Positions 43,931 to 52,844 are shown, counted from the stretch's first letter. The stretch is 64,000 nt of DNA from CAZDET01 sp964504335 (GCA_964504335.1 CAZDET010000021.1:1-64000), one strand, 5' to 3'. Notes: generated by a model from the sequence alone, not told the origin. A program made the numbers and translations.

Positions 43931-44824
43931 ATGTCATTACGAAGTGAATATATCATGTCGCTTGCCGGAGTGAGCTCCGCTGACATGTCTCCAGAAGAAC
44001 TATCCTCCCTGTTTGGTAACTACTTGAAGAGCGGCATTCATGGAATCTGTTTTAGTGCCTACGTGGAAGGTCAAGCCCCGGGCTCTGTAATCAGCGAAGC
44101 GCAAATCAGGGCGCGAATTGAAATAATGAAGCCCTATGTAAAGTGGGTGCGCACCTTTTCGTGTACGGATGGCAACGAACTCATACCGGCCATTGCCAAA
44201 GAGCATGGTTTGAAAGTGATGGTAGGCGCCTGGTTGAGCGATAATAAACAGCTGAACGAAACAGAGATTAATAACCTCGTTGAGGTAGCCAAAGCCGGCA
44301 ATGCCGATCTGGTAGCGGTAGGAAATGAAGTGTTGTACCGAGAAGAATTGACGGAGGAGGAATTGCTGGAATACATTTACCGCGTTAAGGCGCAATTGCC
44401 GGGCCAGGAGGTAGGATATGTGGATGCCTACTACGAATTTAAAAACCGCCCTGCACTCACCGAAGCGTGTGACGTGATTTTTGCCAACTGCTACCCTTTT
44501 TGGGAAGGTTGCCACATCGACTATTCCTTACCTTACATGAAAAACATGCACCAAATAGCTGCCAGTGCAGGTAATGGAAAAAAGGTAATTATCAGCGAGA
44601 CGGGTTGGCCAAGCCGAGGCACTAATTTCAAATCATCCGAACCATCTGTCGAAAATGCAATGAAGTATTTCATCAACACTCAACAGTGGAGCAAGGCCGA
44701 TAATATCGCGGTGATGTATTTTTCCAGCTTTGATGAATTGTGGAAAGTTGATGACGAAGGAGACGTTGGTGCCTATTGGGGCCTCTGGGACAAAGACGGT
44801 AATCTAAAATACACCGAACTTTAG
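43931..44824 (+). CDS. GH17-like glycosyl hydrolase, no signal peptide
   Basis: A 297-residue TIM-barrel enzyme of the GH17 (beta-1,3-glucanase) clan A type. The acid/base is E133 in LVAVGNEVLYREEL and the nucleophile E223 in VIISETGWPSRGTNF; ISETGWPS is a GH17 signature. No signal peptide or membrane segment is seen, so it would be cytoplasmic. It is followed 9 bases later by a second, diverged GH17-like gene. Both are lower in GC than their neighbours. Substrate is probably a beta-1,3-linked glucan or oligosaccharide. Confidence 0.82.
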   Translation: MSLRSEYIMSLAGVSSADMSPEELSSLFGNYLKSGIHGICFSAYVEGQAPGSVISEAQIRARIEIMKPYVKWVRTFSCTDGNELIPAIAKEHGLKVMVGAWLSDNKQLNETEINNLVEVAKAGNADLVAVGNEVLYREELTEEELLEYIYRVKAQLPGQEVGYVDAYYEFKNRPALTEACDVIFANCYPFWEGCHIDYSLPYMKNMHQIAASAGNGKKVIISETGWPSRGTNFKSSEPSVENAMKYFINTQQWSKADNIAVMYFSSFDELWKVDDEGDVGAYWGLWDKDGNLKYTEL

Positions 44825-44833
44825 AGACACCGG

Positions 44834-45787
44834 ATGAACCGCTACGAAGCCATAAATCTCGATTTTGGAGCAGCCATTTGTTATTCGGGATATAGAGACG
44901 GGCAAAGTCCCAATACAGAAACGTACCCTAGCTACGATCAGGTAAAAGAAGACTTGTTGATCTTACACGGGCGCTGGAAATACCTTCGTTTGTACGATTG
45001 CAGCCAGCACGCTGAAACCGTTTTGGAGGTTATCCGCAGGGAAAAGTTGGACTTCCGAGTAATGCTTGGGGCCTACATTACCGCCGAGATGAATAATTTC
45101 GATTGCCCGTGGGGCGGTGTTTATCCAGAAGAAGTGTTGAAACAAAATCGGGACAAAAACATCGCCGAAGTTAATAAGTTGATAAAACTAGCGAATCAAT
45201 ATCCGGACATTGGTTTTGCCCTTTCCGTGGGGAATGAAGCTACCGTTGACTGGACAGATCATCTTGTTTCAGTTGATTCCGTAATTGAATATGCCCGCAT
45301 GGTAAAAAAAGGAGCTAAACAACCGGTTACTTTCTGCGAAAATTACGTGCCATGGCACTCCAAGTTAGCACCACTTGTAGACGAGCTTGATTTCTTATCC
45401 ATTCATACGTACCCGGTTTGGGAATACAAATCAATTCACGAAGCATTAGAATACACGAAACAAAATTATTACAGCGTAGCCAACGAATATCCCCACAAGC
45501 CCGTTATGATCACCGAAGCCGGCTGGACAACCAACTCAAACGGCAGGGGGATCGACCCCGAGAATACCGGTGAGGAGCTTCAGGAAACTTACTACCATGA
45601 CTTACTAAAATGGAGCACGGAGGAAGGTATCATCACCTTTTTATTCGAGGCCTTCGATGAACCCTGGAAAGGTTCGCCTGACGAACTTGAACCTGAAAAG
45701 CATTGGGGAATCTTTAAAGTGGACAGGACACCTAAAAGAGTAATGCAACCCTATTATCCGCACCTTATAGATAAAGGTGTTGATTGA
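44834..45787 (+). CDS. second GH17-like glycosyl hydrolase, no signal peptide
   Basis: A 317-residue TIM-barrel hydrolase. The acid/base is E135 in ALSVGNEATVDWTD and the nucleophile E228 in VMITEAGWTTNS. Like its neighbour it has no signal peptide (it begins MNRYEAINLDFGAAIC, a barrel strand). The two are distant paralogues and almost certainly co-transcribed, so the products may cut the same glucan or form a heteromer. No transporter or porin for a glucan is adjacent. Confidence 0.8.
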   Translation: MNRYEAINLDFGAAICYSGYRDGQSPNTETYPSYDQVKEDLLILHGRWKYLRLYDCSQHAETVLEVIRREKLDFRVMLGAYITAEMNNFDCPWGGVYPEEVLKQNRDKNIAEVNKLIKLANQYPDIGFALSVGNEATVDWTDHLVSVDSVIEYARMVKKGAKQPVTFCENYVPWHSKLAPLVDELDFLSIHTYPVWEYKSIHEALEYTKQNYYSVANEYPHKPVMITEAGWTTNSNGRGIDPENTGEELQETYYHDLLKWSTEEGIITFLFEAFDEPWKGSPDELEPEKHWGIFKVDRTPKRVMQPYYPHLIDKGVD

Positions 45788-45899
45788 TCTTCAAATCATG
45801 AAAAACATCTATTTGGATCGTATATCCTTATCTGAAGAAATGTAGGCAAAGGCAACGGCCCTTCGACGCGAGTCAAAGAGCCGCTCCGCTAACGCAACT
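45788..45899. other. short interval with a 15-codon mini frame
   Basis: After the second GH17-like gene, ATG at 45798 opens a 15-codon frame MKNIYLDRISLSEEM ending in TAG. It could be the first codons of a lost gene or chance. The remaining sequence to the convergent M56 gene shows no clear terminator hairpin. Confidence 0.3.
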
Positions 45900-48116
45900 T
45901 TAGTTCTTATTCCAGCCTCCGTGAATCTTCAATTTGATGAAGTCCTGGACACTTTCTCCTCGCTCCCGGTTTTGGCGAATAAACTCGGGCGTAACATGGT
46001 GAATGTGCAAGGCCTTGAGCTCTTCAAATTCGATATCTCCCAACCCGAGATCCTGATATTGTTCGATGAAGCTCGGATTGATATTAAAAATACTGGCCTG
46101 TATGTACTCCTCTACCCCCAGATCGGTGTAACCCGCATCGCGCAATCCCTGGATAAAGGCACCGTCGACGTTGTGAATACCAAGCTGAATAACCTGTTCG
46201 AGACTGTTTGTAGGCAGCCCCTCCCGACCGAGGTCTTCGAGGCGCTCTTTATCCACCCCATGGATGCGTGCCTGAACCGCTTTCTGAGCCGATAGGTTGG
46301 CGAATCCGTAGGAGTTGAGCATTTTCACGTAGTCCGCACTTACCCCGTGAATGGAAAGCTGTAGTGCATTTTGAAAGGTCAATTGATCGAAGCCGCTCGC
46401 CCGAAAGTCAGCCAGCCGCTCTGGGTTGAGTCCGTGAATTTTGGCCTGCACCGCCTCTTCCAGCGATAAATCCTCAAATCCCGCTCGCTGCAATTCCTGG
46501 ATGTAATCGCCGTCTACCTTGTGTATCCGCAAGGCAATAAGGCGCTTGAGCCCCGGCTTGTCGTATCCCAACCCCTGAAGTTCATCGAGGGTCTTTTCGA
46601 GTTGCACCCGGTTAAAATCAAAGATGGCTAACTCCACCAATTGCCTGGTGGAGGGATTGTAGCCTTCGGATTTTACATATTGGATATAATCCGCATTGAT
46701 ATCGGTGAGAAATAGAAAAAGGACTTCGTTGGGATCAATATCCCGGTATCCTTCCGCGTTCAGGGAGCTAATAAAATCCTGATTTGGCTTAAAGGTGAAG
46801 GTGCCAGCTCCTTCTTCTCCGTCAAAAATGCCGCGAAACTCCAATTTTCCGGCTTCGCGTTCTACGAAAAACGTACCAATCGCATTGCGGGGCAACTCCG
46901 AAAGCTCCGACCGCTCGAAGCAGTGATCGGTGGTCATGTAGTGATTGTTGTTATCATCCTTGATTTGCAGATGGAAACAGACTTGGTTTCCTTCGATTGT
47001 AGCCGACCAGGTACGGCTTTCGGCACTTAGTAGAGCCGGATCAATGAACGTAGGAATGGCTACCGGAGCCTCCATTTGCTTCGGGGCTAACTCGACTCGT
47101 ACCTCCTCAGAAGGATAGGGCGTTGGATTAGGAGCAACGATCGGAGTGGGTTCCGGGTTGACTTGGGATGGTTCTGATTGCGCAGTCTGAACGGCATTCA
47201 ACTGCAATACCGAAAAGAAAATGAGTGGAAGAAGCGCCAGGTACTTCCAGGCGGTGCGAGCCGAGGATCGCTTTGCGTTCATCATGTTAATGCGTTTTTC
47301 GAGGAATGATTGATTGTAATTGGAAGCTAATCCGTCCGGGTGATTAGGGGCCGCTACCTTAACCAAACTCAATTGGTAGGCGACCCGATCGGTTCCGGAA
47401 CGGAGCATCTCTGCGTCGGTGAGAAACTCCAGGTTGTGTTCAATTGCCGACCGCAGCCACCACGCAAACGGATTGAACCATTGAACGATCAGCAAGAGCT
47501 CAGCCAATAAAATATCGAAGGTATGCCGCTGCCTCAAATGAATCCGTTCGTGCTGCACGATTCGATGAAAGGTGTCGGAGTCGTACTGAGCCGGATAAAG
47601 AAATATGCGATTCCAGAAGGAGTGGGGAGCGACGGGGTGGTTTAATTCCACAATTCGGAAGCCACCCAATGCGTAATTCGGGAAGCGAACAACTCGAAAA
47701 AGAATGATCCCCAATTGAATCACGAAATGGACACTGAAAAGACCTACCCCGGTCCAGTACAGCCAAAACAACAACGTCCACCAATCCATCTGTTGCCAGA
47801 TGGGCGGTTGATCGGCAGGAAGTGCCGTACCCGGAAGCATAGGCTCGACGGGTTTAACTGGTGGTGGCAGCTCTGCCACCGGCATGGGTAGTTCTGAGGT
47901 TGAGGCGGCAACCACCGACAAGTCTGGCAATGCCACCGGTAAGGGGCGTGCCGACCACGCTTCCGGCACTTTCAGCAGGGGCAATAGAAAGGCCCCAATC
48001 AGACAGCACAGGAGTAGCCATCGGTTGATCTGGAAGTTAGTTTCGCTCCGCAAGACAAACCGATAGTACAAAAAGCAACCGCTAATTAGCAGAGCCACAT
48101 GCAACAAATAATTCAT
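45900..48116 (-). CDS. BlaR1-like M56 metallopeptidase with C-terminal helical repeats
   Basis: A 738-residue sensor protease. Membrane segments lie near 4-20, 33-50 and 118-140. The zinc site is HERIH in RIVQHERIHLRQRHTF (about 187), with the third ligand in NLEFLTDAEML. A fourth segment (about 290-305, LALLPLIFFSVLQLNAV) leads out. From about residue 470 there are roughly nine 29-residue repeats with the core IHGVxxxYVxxLxxxGFxxL (for example ALQLSIHGVSADYVKMLNSY). These replace the penicillin-binding domain of classical BlaR1. It overlaps blaI by 4 bases and is co-transcribed with it. Confidence 0.88.
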   Translation of the reverse strand: MNYLLHVALLISGCFLYYRFVLRSETNFQINRWLLLCCLIGAFLLPLLKVPEAWSARPLPVALPDLSVVAASTSELPMPVAELPPPVKPVEPMLPGTALPADQPPIWQQMDWWTLLFWLYWTGVGLFSVHFVIQLGIILFRVVRFPNYALGGFRIVELNHPVAPHSFWNRIFLYPAQYDSDTFHRIVQHERIHLRQRHTFDILLAELLLIVQWFNPFAWWLRSAIEHNLEFLTDAEMLRSGTDRVAYQLSLVKVAAPNHPDGLASNYNQSFLEKRINMMNAKRSSARTAWKYLALLPLIFFSVLQLNAVQTAQSEPSQVNPEPTPIVAPNPTPYPSEEVRVELAPKQMEAPVAIPTFIDPALLSAESRTWSATIEGNQVCFHLQIKDDNNNHYMTTDHCFERSELSELPRNAIGTFFVEREAGKLEFRGIFDGEEGAGTFTFKPNQDFISSLNAEGYRDIDPNEVLFLFLTDINADYIQYVKSEGYNPSTRQLVELAIFDFNRVQLEKTLDELQGLGYDKPGLKRLIALRIHKVDGDYIQELQRAGFEDLSLEEAVQAKIHGLNPERLADFRASGFDQLTFQNALQLSIHGVSADYVKMLNSYGFANLSAQKAVQARIHGVDKERLEDLGREGLPTNSLEQVIQLGIHNVDGAFIQGLRDAGYTDLGVEEYIQASIFNINPSFIEQYQDLGLGDIEFEELKALHIHHVTPEFIRQNRERGESVQDFIKLKIHGGWNKN

Positions 48117-48475
48117 GAGCGATCCTCTTTGATTTTTCGAATGAGCCGCTCCAGGTCTTCAGGGTCGAGCTTCTGTTCGCGGGCAAAGAAGTTGACGAGC
48201 TTCATGGGTGAATTATCAAAATAGCCGCGCACGAGGTCATCGACGATTTCTCCCTGATAGTCTTCTTTGCGAATGAGCGGCCGGTACCGGTAGGCATTAC
48301 CCAGCGATTCGTGAGTCACAAATCCCTTTTCCTCCAGGATTTTGACCATGGTTGAAACCGTGTTGTAATGCGGTTTCGGATCGGGTAGTAATTCGATAAT
48401 GTCCCTGATGAACGCGTGCTCTAATTGCCAGATGGCCTGCATGATCTGGGCTTCGCGTTTGCCGAGTTGCTGCAT
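48113..48475 (-). CDS. BlaI/MecI-family repressor, second copy
   Basis: A 120-residue winged-helix repressor. LGKREAQIMQAIWQLEHAFI, then the recognition helix PKPHYNTVSTMVKILEEKGF and wing GNAYRYRPLI. Dimerisation helices form the C-terminal half. It is clearly a paralogue of the protein at 2990-3355 but distinct in sequence. Its stop overlaps the M56 start by ATGA. Two palindromes in front of the gene are the likely operators. Confidence 0.92.
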   Translation of the reverse strand: MQQLGKREAQIMQAIWQLEHAFIRDIIELLPDPKPHYNTVSTMVKILEEKGFVTHESLGNAYRYRPLIRKEDYQGEIVDDLVRGYFDNSPMKLVNFFAREQKLDPEDLERLIRKIKEDRS

Positions 48476-48476
48476 A

Positions 48477-48525
48477 ACTACTAATTGATTAGTACAAACA
48501 TACTACTAATCCTTTAGTAGTTCAA
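48477..48525 (-). promoter_or_regulatory. promoter and two operators of the second blaI/M56 operon
   Basis: Two palindromes: ACTACTAA-TTGA-TTAGTACA (48477-48496, six of eight half-site bases paired) and ACTACTAA-TCCT-TTAGTAGT (48502-48521, perfect 8-4-8 dyad). On the minus strand TATGTTTG (48502-48495) is a full TANNTTTG match and lies between them; TTG (48525-48523) precedes it by exactly 20 bases. The half-site TACTA resembles that of classical BlaI/MecI operators (TACTACA and its inverse). The rest of the 340-bp interval to 48815 shows nothing else. Confidence 0.8.
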
Positions 48526-48815
48526 CTAATTCGGTAGGATTATTTTCATGATCCCCACTCCCTCGCTGATTTTCTCCGTTCCCGGCCGATTTAATGCCGA
48601 TAAATGTAACTGAACATATATGAATTCGTATATTGCCGCAATTGCAGATGGGATCAAGCCATCTCTATTTTCTACTCATCCAATGTACGTCCTATTCTGA
48701 TCGCCGCCTGGCCCTATTGTATTTCATATCGTGTCCATGAAATGATTTAACCCCCAGCCCATCCTGTTTACAGGTGGGTACAATCCTTTGTAGACCATAA
48801 AATTCATCGAGGAAG

Positions 48816-49223
48816 ATGCGGCACGAATTTCAGGAAGCATTGGTAATCGAAGACGATTCTGCTACTTCATTTCACCACCGGATGGTATTGGAAGAATCCA
48901 GGCGATTCAATAAAATTGTGGAACTGGCTTCTGGAGAAGATGCCTGGACCTATCTGGAAAAGCACCTCTCCAATCCTCCAACCCTCATTCTTTTGGATCT
49001 TCTCTTACCGGGCATGAGCGGTTGGCAATTCATGGACCGAATGGCCAGAACGCACTTCAACGCCCCCTACCGGCCGGTGGTTCTTATTGTTACCGGTCAG
49101 GTCACGGATGCTCACCGCTCACTGGTTCATGCATACCGTGATGCGGTCGGTATATGCGAAAAACCGCTCCGAATGGAAATGCTTAACCGCGCTGTTCAGA
49201 AGCGATCAGTCGGTATGAAGTAG
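48816..49223 (+). CDS. stand-alone response regulator receiver protein
   Basis: A 135-residue CheY-like domain without an output domain. The acidic pair is in LVIEDDSA (8-15); the phosphorylated Asp is in LILLDLLLPGMSG (about 53-65); the switch Thr in VLIVTGQ and Lys in CEKPL. A sequence GAGGAAG directly before the ATG is a good ribosome binding site. No histidine kinase is nearby, so its partner is elsewhere. Confidence 0.88.
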   Translation: MRHEFQEALVIEDDSATSFHHRMVLEESRRFNKIVELASGEDAWTYLEKHLSNPPTLILLDLLLPGMSGWQFMDRMARTHFNAPYRPVVLIVTGQVTDAHRSLVHAYRDAVGICEKPLRMEMLNRAVQKRSVGMK

Positions 49224-49232
49224 GGAGCAGTT

Positions 49233-49277
49233 CTTACCAAATGGTAAGTCGTTCTTTTTTTACCCTCAGTACCTTTG
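49233..49277 (+). promoter_or_regulatory. promoter with overlapping palindromic operator before the epimerase gene
   Basis: TACCTTTG (49270-49277) is a perfect -7 element, 17 bases before the ATG at 49295. CTTACCA-AA-TGGTAAG (49233-49248) is a perfect 7-2-7 palindrome placed just where the -33 element would be, and there is no TTG there. This suggests a regulator, activator or repressor, works at the operator. The Crp/Fnr-family protein in the same operon is one candidate. Confidence 0.6.
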
Positions 49278-49294
49278 CCATGTAAAATGGCTAA

Positions 49295-50332
49295 ATGATG
49301 AATCAAGGATCAAGGGTACTACTGACGGGGGTGACGGGTTTCCTGGGCTCCCACACAACCATTCAATTATTAGAAAAAGGCTATGAAGTAATTGGCACCC
49401 TTCGCTCTATGGAGCGTGCCGGGCAGATTCGGGAAGTAATTGCCCGGCACACCTCCCAAATAGACCGCCTTTCTTTTGCAGAAGCAGATTTGAATGACGA
49501 CGCCTCGGTATGGCAGGAACTCTGCCAGAATGTTACCTACGTACAGCACATTGCCTCTCCTTTCCCTCGCGTGCTGCCAAAGCGGGAAGAAGATCTAATT
49601 AAGCCGGCCATAAACGGTACGCTTGCCGTGCTCCGGGCTGCCGCCGACAATGGGGTAAAGCGCGTCGTGCTCACCTCATCCTCCGGTGCCATCGTTTACG
49701 GCAAGCCGAAGGGGCAGCGCAGCGGAACCTACGACGAGAATGACTGGACCGACACAAGTAACCGGTCGGATACCACCCCCTATTTTCGCAGTAAAACCAG
49801 AGCCGAACGCGCTGCCTGGGAATTCGTACAGCAGCATCCCAACGGGCTGGAACTGGCGACTGTGTGCCCCGGTGCCATCCTCGGCCCCGTGTTGGAAAAG
49901 GACTTCGGAACTAGTGCCAATATCGTAGTTAAACCTCTGGAAGGCAGCATGCCCGCCGTTCCCAAAATAGGATTTGATACCGTGGACGTACGCTCGGTAG
50001 CCGACCTGCTTATTCGGGCCATGGAACGGCCGGAAGCCGCCAATCAGCGTTTTGCGGGGACCGCAGGTTTTTTAACTTTTCAAGACGTAGCCCGCATTTT
50101 GAAGGAAGCCTACCCGGATCGCCGCATTCCCACGGGCACACTACCCAACTTTATGGTTCGGTTAATCTCCAATTTCGAAACATCCCTCAAGCCGATTCTA
50201 ATCGATTTGGAAGAAGAGCGCAAACTCAATAACAGCAAGGCCAAAAACGTATTAGACTGGGAGCCCCGCTCACCCCGGGAAGCCGTATTAGCTTGCGCGG
50301 AAAGCGTGCTCGAATTGGGAATTGTAAAATAA
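49295..50332 (+). CDS. NAD(P)-dependent epimerase/dihydroflavonol reductase-like
   Basis: A 345-residue extended short-chain dehydrogenase. The dinucleotide loop is VLLTGVTGFLGSHT (about 8-21); the active-site Tyr-Lys is in PYFRSKTRAE (about 165); SSSGAIVYG precedes it. VCPGAILGPVL is a subgroup motif of the dihydroflavonol-4-reductase/anthocyanidin reductase type. Substrate unknown; in bacteria these often reduce aldehydes or ketones. The gene is followed after 5 bases by a Crp/Fnr-type regulator. Confidence 0.85.
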   Translation: MMNQGSRVLLTGVTGFLGSHTTIQLLEKGYEVIGTLRSMERAGQIREVIARHTSQIDRLSFAEADLNDDASVWQELCQNVTYVQHIASPFPRVLPKREEDLIKPAINGTLAVLRAAADNGVKRVVLTSSSGAIVYGKPKGQRSGTYDENDWTDTSNRSDTTPYFRSKTRAERAAWEFVQQHPNGLELATVCPGAILGPVLEKDFGTSANIVVKPLEGSMPAVPKIGFDTVDVRSVADLLIRAMERPEAANQRFAGTAGFLTFQDVARILKEAYPDRRIPTGTLPNFMVRLISNFETSLKPILIDLEEERKLNNSKAKNVLDWEPRSPREAVLACAESVLELGIVK

Positions 50333-50337
50333 ACGCT

Positions 50338-50916
50338 ATGGATAAGTTGCGCGAAACCCTCCGCTTCGGTGGTATCCTCGCCGAAGAGCACCTCGAACTG
50401 GCACTCCGGGCGTATCAATGCCGTCAGTTGGCTTCCGGAGAAGACTTCCTCTCAATTGGCAGCATTTCCAGAGAAATCGGTTTTGTAGACGAGGGAATCA
50501 TCCGGGTCTACTCCATTGGCTTCGATGGGCAGGAAGTGACCAAGTACTTTCTGCGCGCCCATCAATTCGCGGTCGATTTGGAAAGTTATTACAATCATCA
50601 ACCGAGCGAAACGAGTCTTCAGGCGGTCGTCCCTACCCGGCTATACACCATTTCCAAAAGTGCCTGGAATCGACTCAGCGAACAGATTCCCAATCTCTAC
50701 ATCCTGATGAAAAGCCTGACGGAAGCCACGCTGCTGGGCAAGATCAAAGACAACGACTTTCTGAATTACGGCTCCGCGGCCGATAAATACCGGGAATTCA
50801 TCCGAAGGTACCCCGATCTGGCACTGCGGGTACCGCAGCAATATATTGCCTCCTATCTCAAAATCACGCCGCAATCGCTGAGCCGCATCCGACGGAATTT
50901 TCTCCAGAAAGGGTAA
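50338..50916 (+). CDS. Crp/Fnr-family transcriptional regulator
   Basis: A 192-residue regulator with an N-terminal cyclic-nucleotide-binding-like beta roll (about 25-115: GEDFLSIGSISREIGFVDEGIIRVYS) and a C-terminal winged helix (about 150-192: QQYIASYLKITPQSLSRIRRNFLQ). In Bacteroidota this branch usually lacks a known ligand and controls adjacent oxidoreductases. Start at ATG 50338, 5 bases after the epimerase stop; an upstream in-frame start would run into the preceding gene. Co-transcribed with the epimerase gene. Confidence 0.85.
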   Translation: MDKLRETLRFGGILAEEHLELALRAYQCRQLASGEDFLSIGSISREIGFVDEGIIRVYSIGFDGQEVTKYFLRAHQFAVDLESYYNHQPSETSLQAVVPTRLYTISKSAWNRLSEQIPNLYILMKSLTEATLLGKIKDNDFLNYGSAADKYREFIRRYPDLALRVPQQYIASYLKITPQSLSRIRRNFLQKG

Positions 50917-50931
50917 AGTTGGCCGGAGGTA

Positions 50932-51771
50932 TTATCGTTCGAAAAGCAGCGAGTTGATATCGAAGTATTCCCAGTCGTTCCGCGACTGTACGAAATCTAC
51001 CAGTACCGAACGGTGGCCCGCGCCGATGATTACTAAAACGCGGTCTCCCGATTCAACGAGCGGTATGAGGTTATCGAATAGCTGCAGGTTATCGGCGTAC
51101 CAATTAGCCGCCTCTCGCAAGCCAATCGCATCCGATCCGGTTTCGAGACTGAGGAGTTGCTCGAAAAGGAGTGGTTCGTGAATTTGTTGCTGAAAGGCAT
51201 CTGTATTCAGGTATTCCAGGAGATCGGCGAGCGGCTGGGTAGTCAGGCTATCCAGTAGCGACTGGCGTTCGGTCAGGAACGCACGCAACTCCCCGGCTCC
51301 CGTGACGGTCGAATCAGCTAACAGATACTGAATGGAATCGGTATGAAACTGCAATTCCCCCAGGATACCGTATACCTGCCGGTGCCCGGATTGCCGGGCC
51401 AGCGGATACCCCACTTGAACGACTTCGGATGGCAGGTAGCGGTCCGCATCATGTCCGGCGTTTTTTCCGAGCGACCCGTAGAAGTATTTCACATAATTGA
51501 CGGTTGTCCAAACGGAATCCTCGAAGGGGATGGCCAGCACTACTTTAGAGGGTCGAAATTCCAGCAACCGTGTCTGGAGTGCCTTCAATTCCCGTTGCCG
51601 TTGGGGCATTTGAATATCTTCCAGTTGTAGGCTGAGCAACGCGTTTTCCCCTTCGTACAGATGGTAGCCCCCCAACACACTCACGATGGGCTTCTGTGCT
51701 GCCATCTCCCCCACCAAGGTGAAAAGGCTGAATCCGATTCCAAAATAAAAACCTAGTTGCCTGAATATCAT
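50932..51771 (-). CDS. DUF5694 family protein
   Basis: A 279-residue protein. A hydrophobic N-terminus (1-25) suggests a signal peptide ending in EMAAQ. Motifs are VSVLGGYHLY (about 30), PSKVVLAIPFED and VLVIIGAGHRSVL (about 245-257), the pattern of the TraB/ChaN-like clan with a C-terminal GxGH. The function of this family is unknown. It overlaps the end of selD by 4 bases, so it is co-translated with the fba-selD operon. Confidence 0.72.
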   Translation of the reverse strand: MIFRQLGFYFGIGFSLFTLVGEMAAQKPIVSVLGGYHLYEGENALLSLQLEDIQMPQRQRELKALQTRLLEFRPSKVVLAIPFEDSVWTTVNYVKYFYGSLGKNAGHDADRYLPSEVVQVGYPLARQSGHRQVYGILGELQFHTDSIQYLLADSTVTGAGELRAFLTERQSLLDSLTTQPLADLLEYLNTDAFQQQIHEPLLFEQLLSLETGSDAIGLREAANWYADNLQLFDNLIPLVESGDRVLVIIGAGHRSVLVDFVQSRNDWEYFDINSLLFER

Positions 51772-52844
51772 ACAACGGAATGGTCTGTTAACACGGCGAT
51801 CCGATGATCCGCTTGGCCTACCATTCGTCCGATAGGATGAAGCGGACCGGATTGGTCTTCCCGAAAGAAGGCTTCAAAAACAGCTTGCTTTGCCGGATCC
51901 ACGGCTACCAATAGCCCCCCGCTGGTTTGGGGGTCGCACAACAACCATTTCACCCGATCGGGCATCGGGCCGACCAAATGGCCATAGCTGGCAAAGTTGC
52001 GCTTCGTTCCTCCAGGAATACTTCCCTCTTGAAGATAGAAATCCAATCGGTCGGGGCGCAAGAGCGGAATCTGCCCGAAGTGGATTTCGGCACTCGTGCC
52101 GCTCGCCGCACACATTTCCGACAAGTGGCCCAATAGCCCGAAGCCCGTCACATCGGTCATCGCCCGCACTCCGAGTTCGGAGCGTTGGGCGAGGCGCTCT
52201 CCTACGCTGTTGAGCTGGGTCATGCTGGCAATGGCGAGCTGGGCATCTTCGGATGCCAGCAGGCCTTTTTTTTGTGCAGTAGACAAAATGCCCACACCTA
52301 ACGGTTTGGTTAGGTACAGCAGATCGCCCACTTGCGCCCCGCCATTGCGCTTGAGCTGATCGATCGCCACTTTCCCGGTCACGGCCAGGCCGAATATGGG
52401 CTCGGGGCTATCAATCGAATGCCCGCCGGCCAGCGGAATGCCGGCCTCCAAACAGGCTTTTCGACCGCCTTCCACTACCTGATTAGCTATTTCCGGCGGA
52501 ATCTTTTCAACCGGCCAGCCCAAGATGGCAATTGCCAGCAAAGGAGTTCCTCCCATGGCGTAGATATCGCTGATGGCATTCACCGCTGCGATCCGACCGA
52601 AGGTTTCGGCGTCGTCCACGATGGGCATGAAAAAATCGGTGGTGGAAATAATGGCCGTTCCATCTCCCTGGTCGTAAACCGCCGCATCGTCTCGATCTTC
52701 ATTGCCCACCAGCAACTGAGCAAAGGCGGGGTGCTGAAATCCTTTTACCAGGATGCGATCCAGAACCTGCGGAGCGATCTTACAACCGCAACCTGCACCA
52801 TGACTGTACTTGGTAAGTGGAAAATGTGCCGTAATAGTAGCGAT
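51768..52844 (-). CDS. selD: selenide, water dikinase without a canonical start codon
   Basis: SelD makes selenophosphate from selenide and ATP for selenium insertion into tRNA or proteins. The catalytic stretch LTKYSHGAGCGCKIAPQ (encoded near 52784-52817) carries the Cys of the GAGCGCK motif; NEDRDDAAVYD, DIYAMGGTP, GGHSIDSPEP and DVTGFGLLGH follow in family order. Full length from the nearest plausible point is 355-358 residues, normal for SelD. No ATG, GTG or TTG occurs in frame between the fba stop TAA (52848-52850) and the catalytic motif. The only candidates are ATC (52844), ATT (52835) or ACG. A TTG at 52715 would cut off the catalytic Cys and is rejected. Start uncertain; see findings. 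Confidence 0.88.
   Translation of the reverse strand: MATITAHFPLTKYSHGAGCGCKIAPQVLDRILVKGFQHPAFAQLLVGNEDRDDAAVYDQGDGTAIISTTDFFMPIVDDAETFGRIAAVNAISDIYAMGGTPLLAIAILGWPVEKIPPEIANQVVEGGRKACLEAGIPLAGGHSIDSPEPIFGLAVTGKVAIDQLKRNGGAQVGDLLYLTKPLGVGILSTAQKKGLLASEDAQLAIASMTQLNSVGERLAQRSELGVRAMTDVTGFGLLGHLSEMCAASGTSAEIHFGQIPLLRPDRLDFYLQEGSIPGGTKRNFASYGHLVGPMPDRVKWLLCDPQTSGGLLVAVDPAKQAVFEAFFREDQSGPLHPIGRMVGQADHRIAVLTDHSVV

Noticed and set aside
51768..52715. selD beginning at the TTG at 52715
   Set aside because: It would remove the GAGCGCK catalytic motif, which is clearly encoded in frame just upstream.
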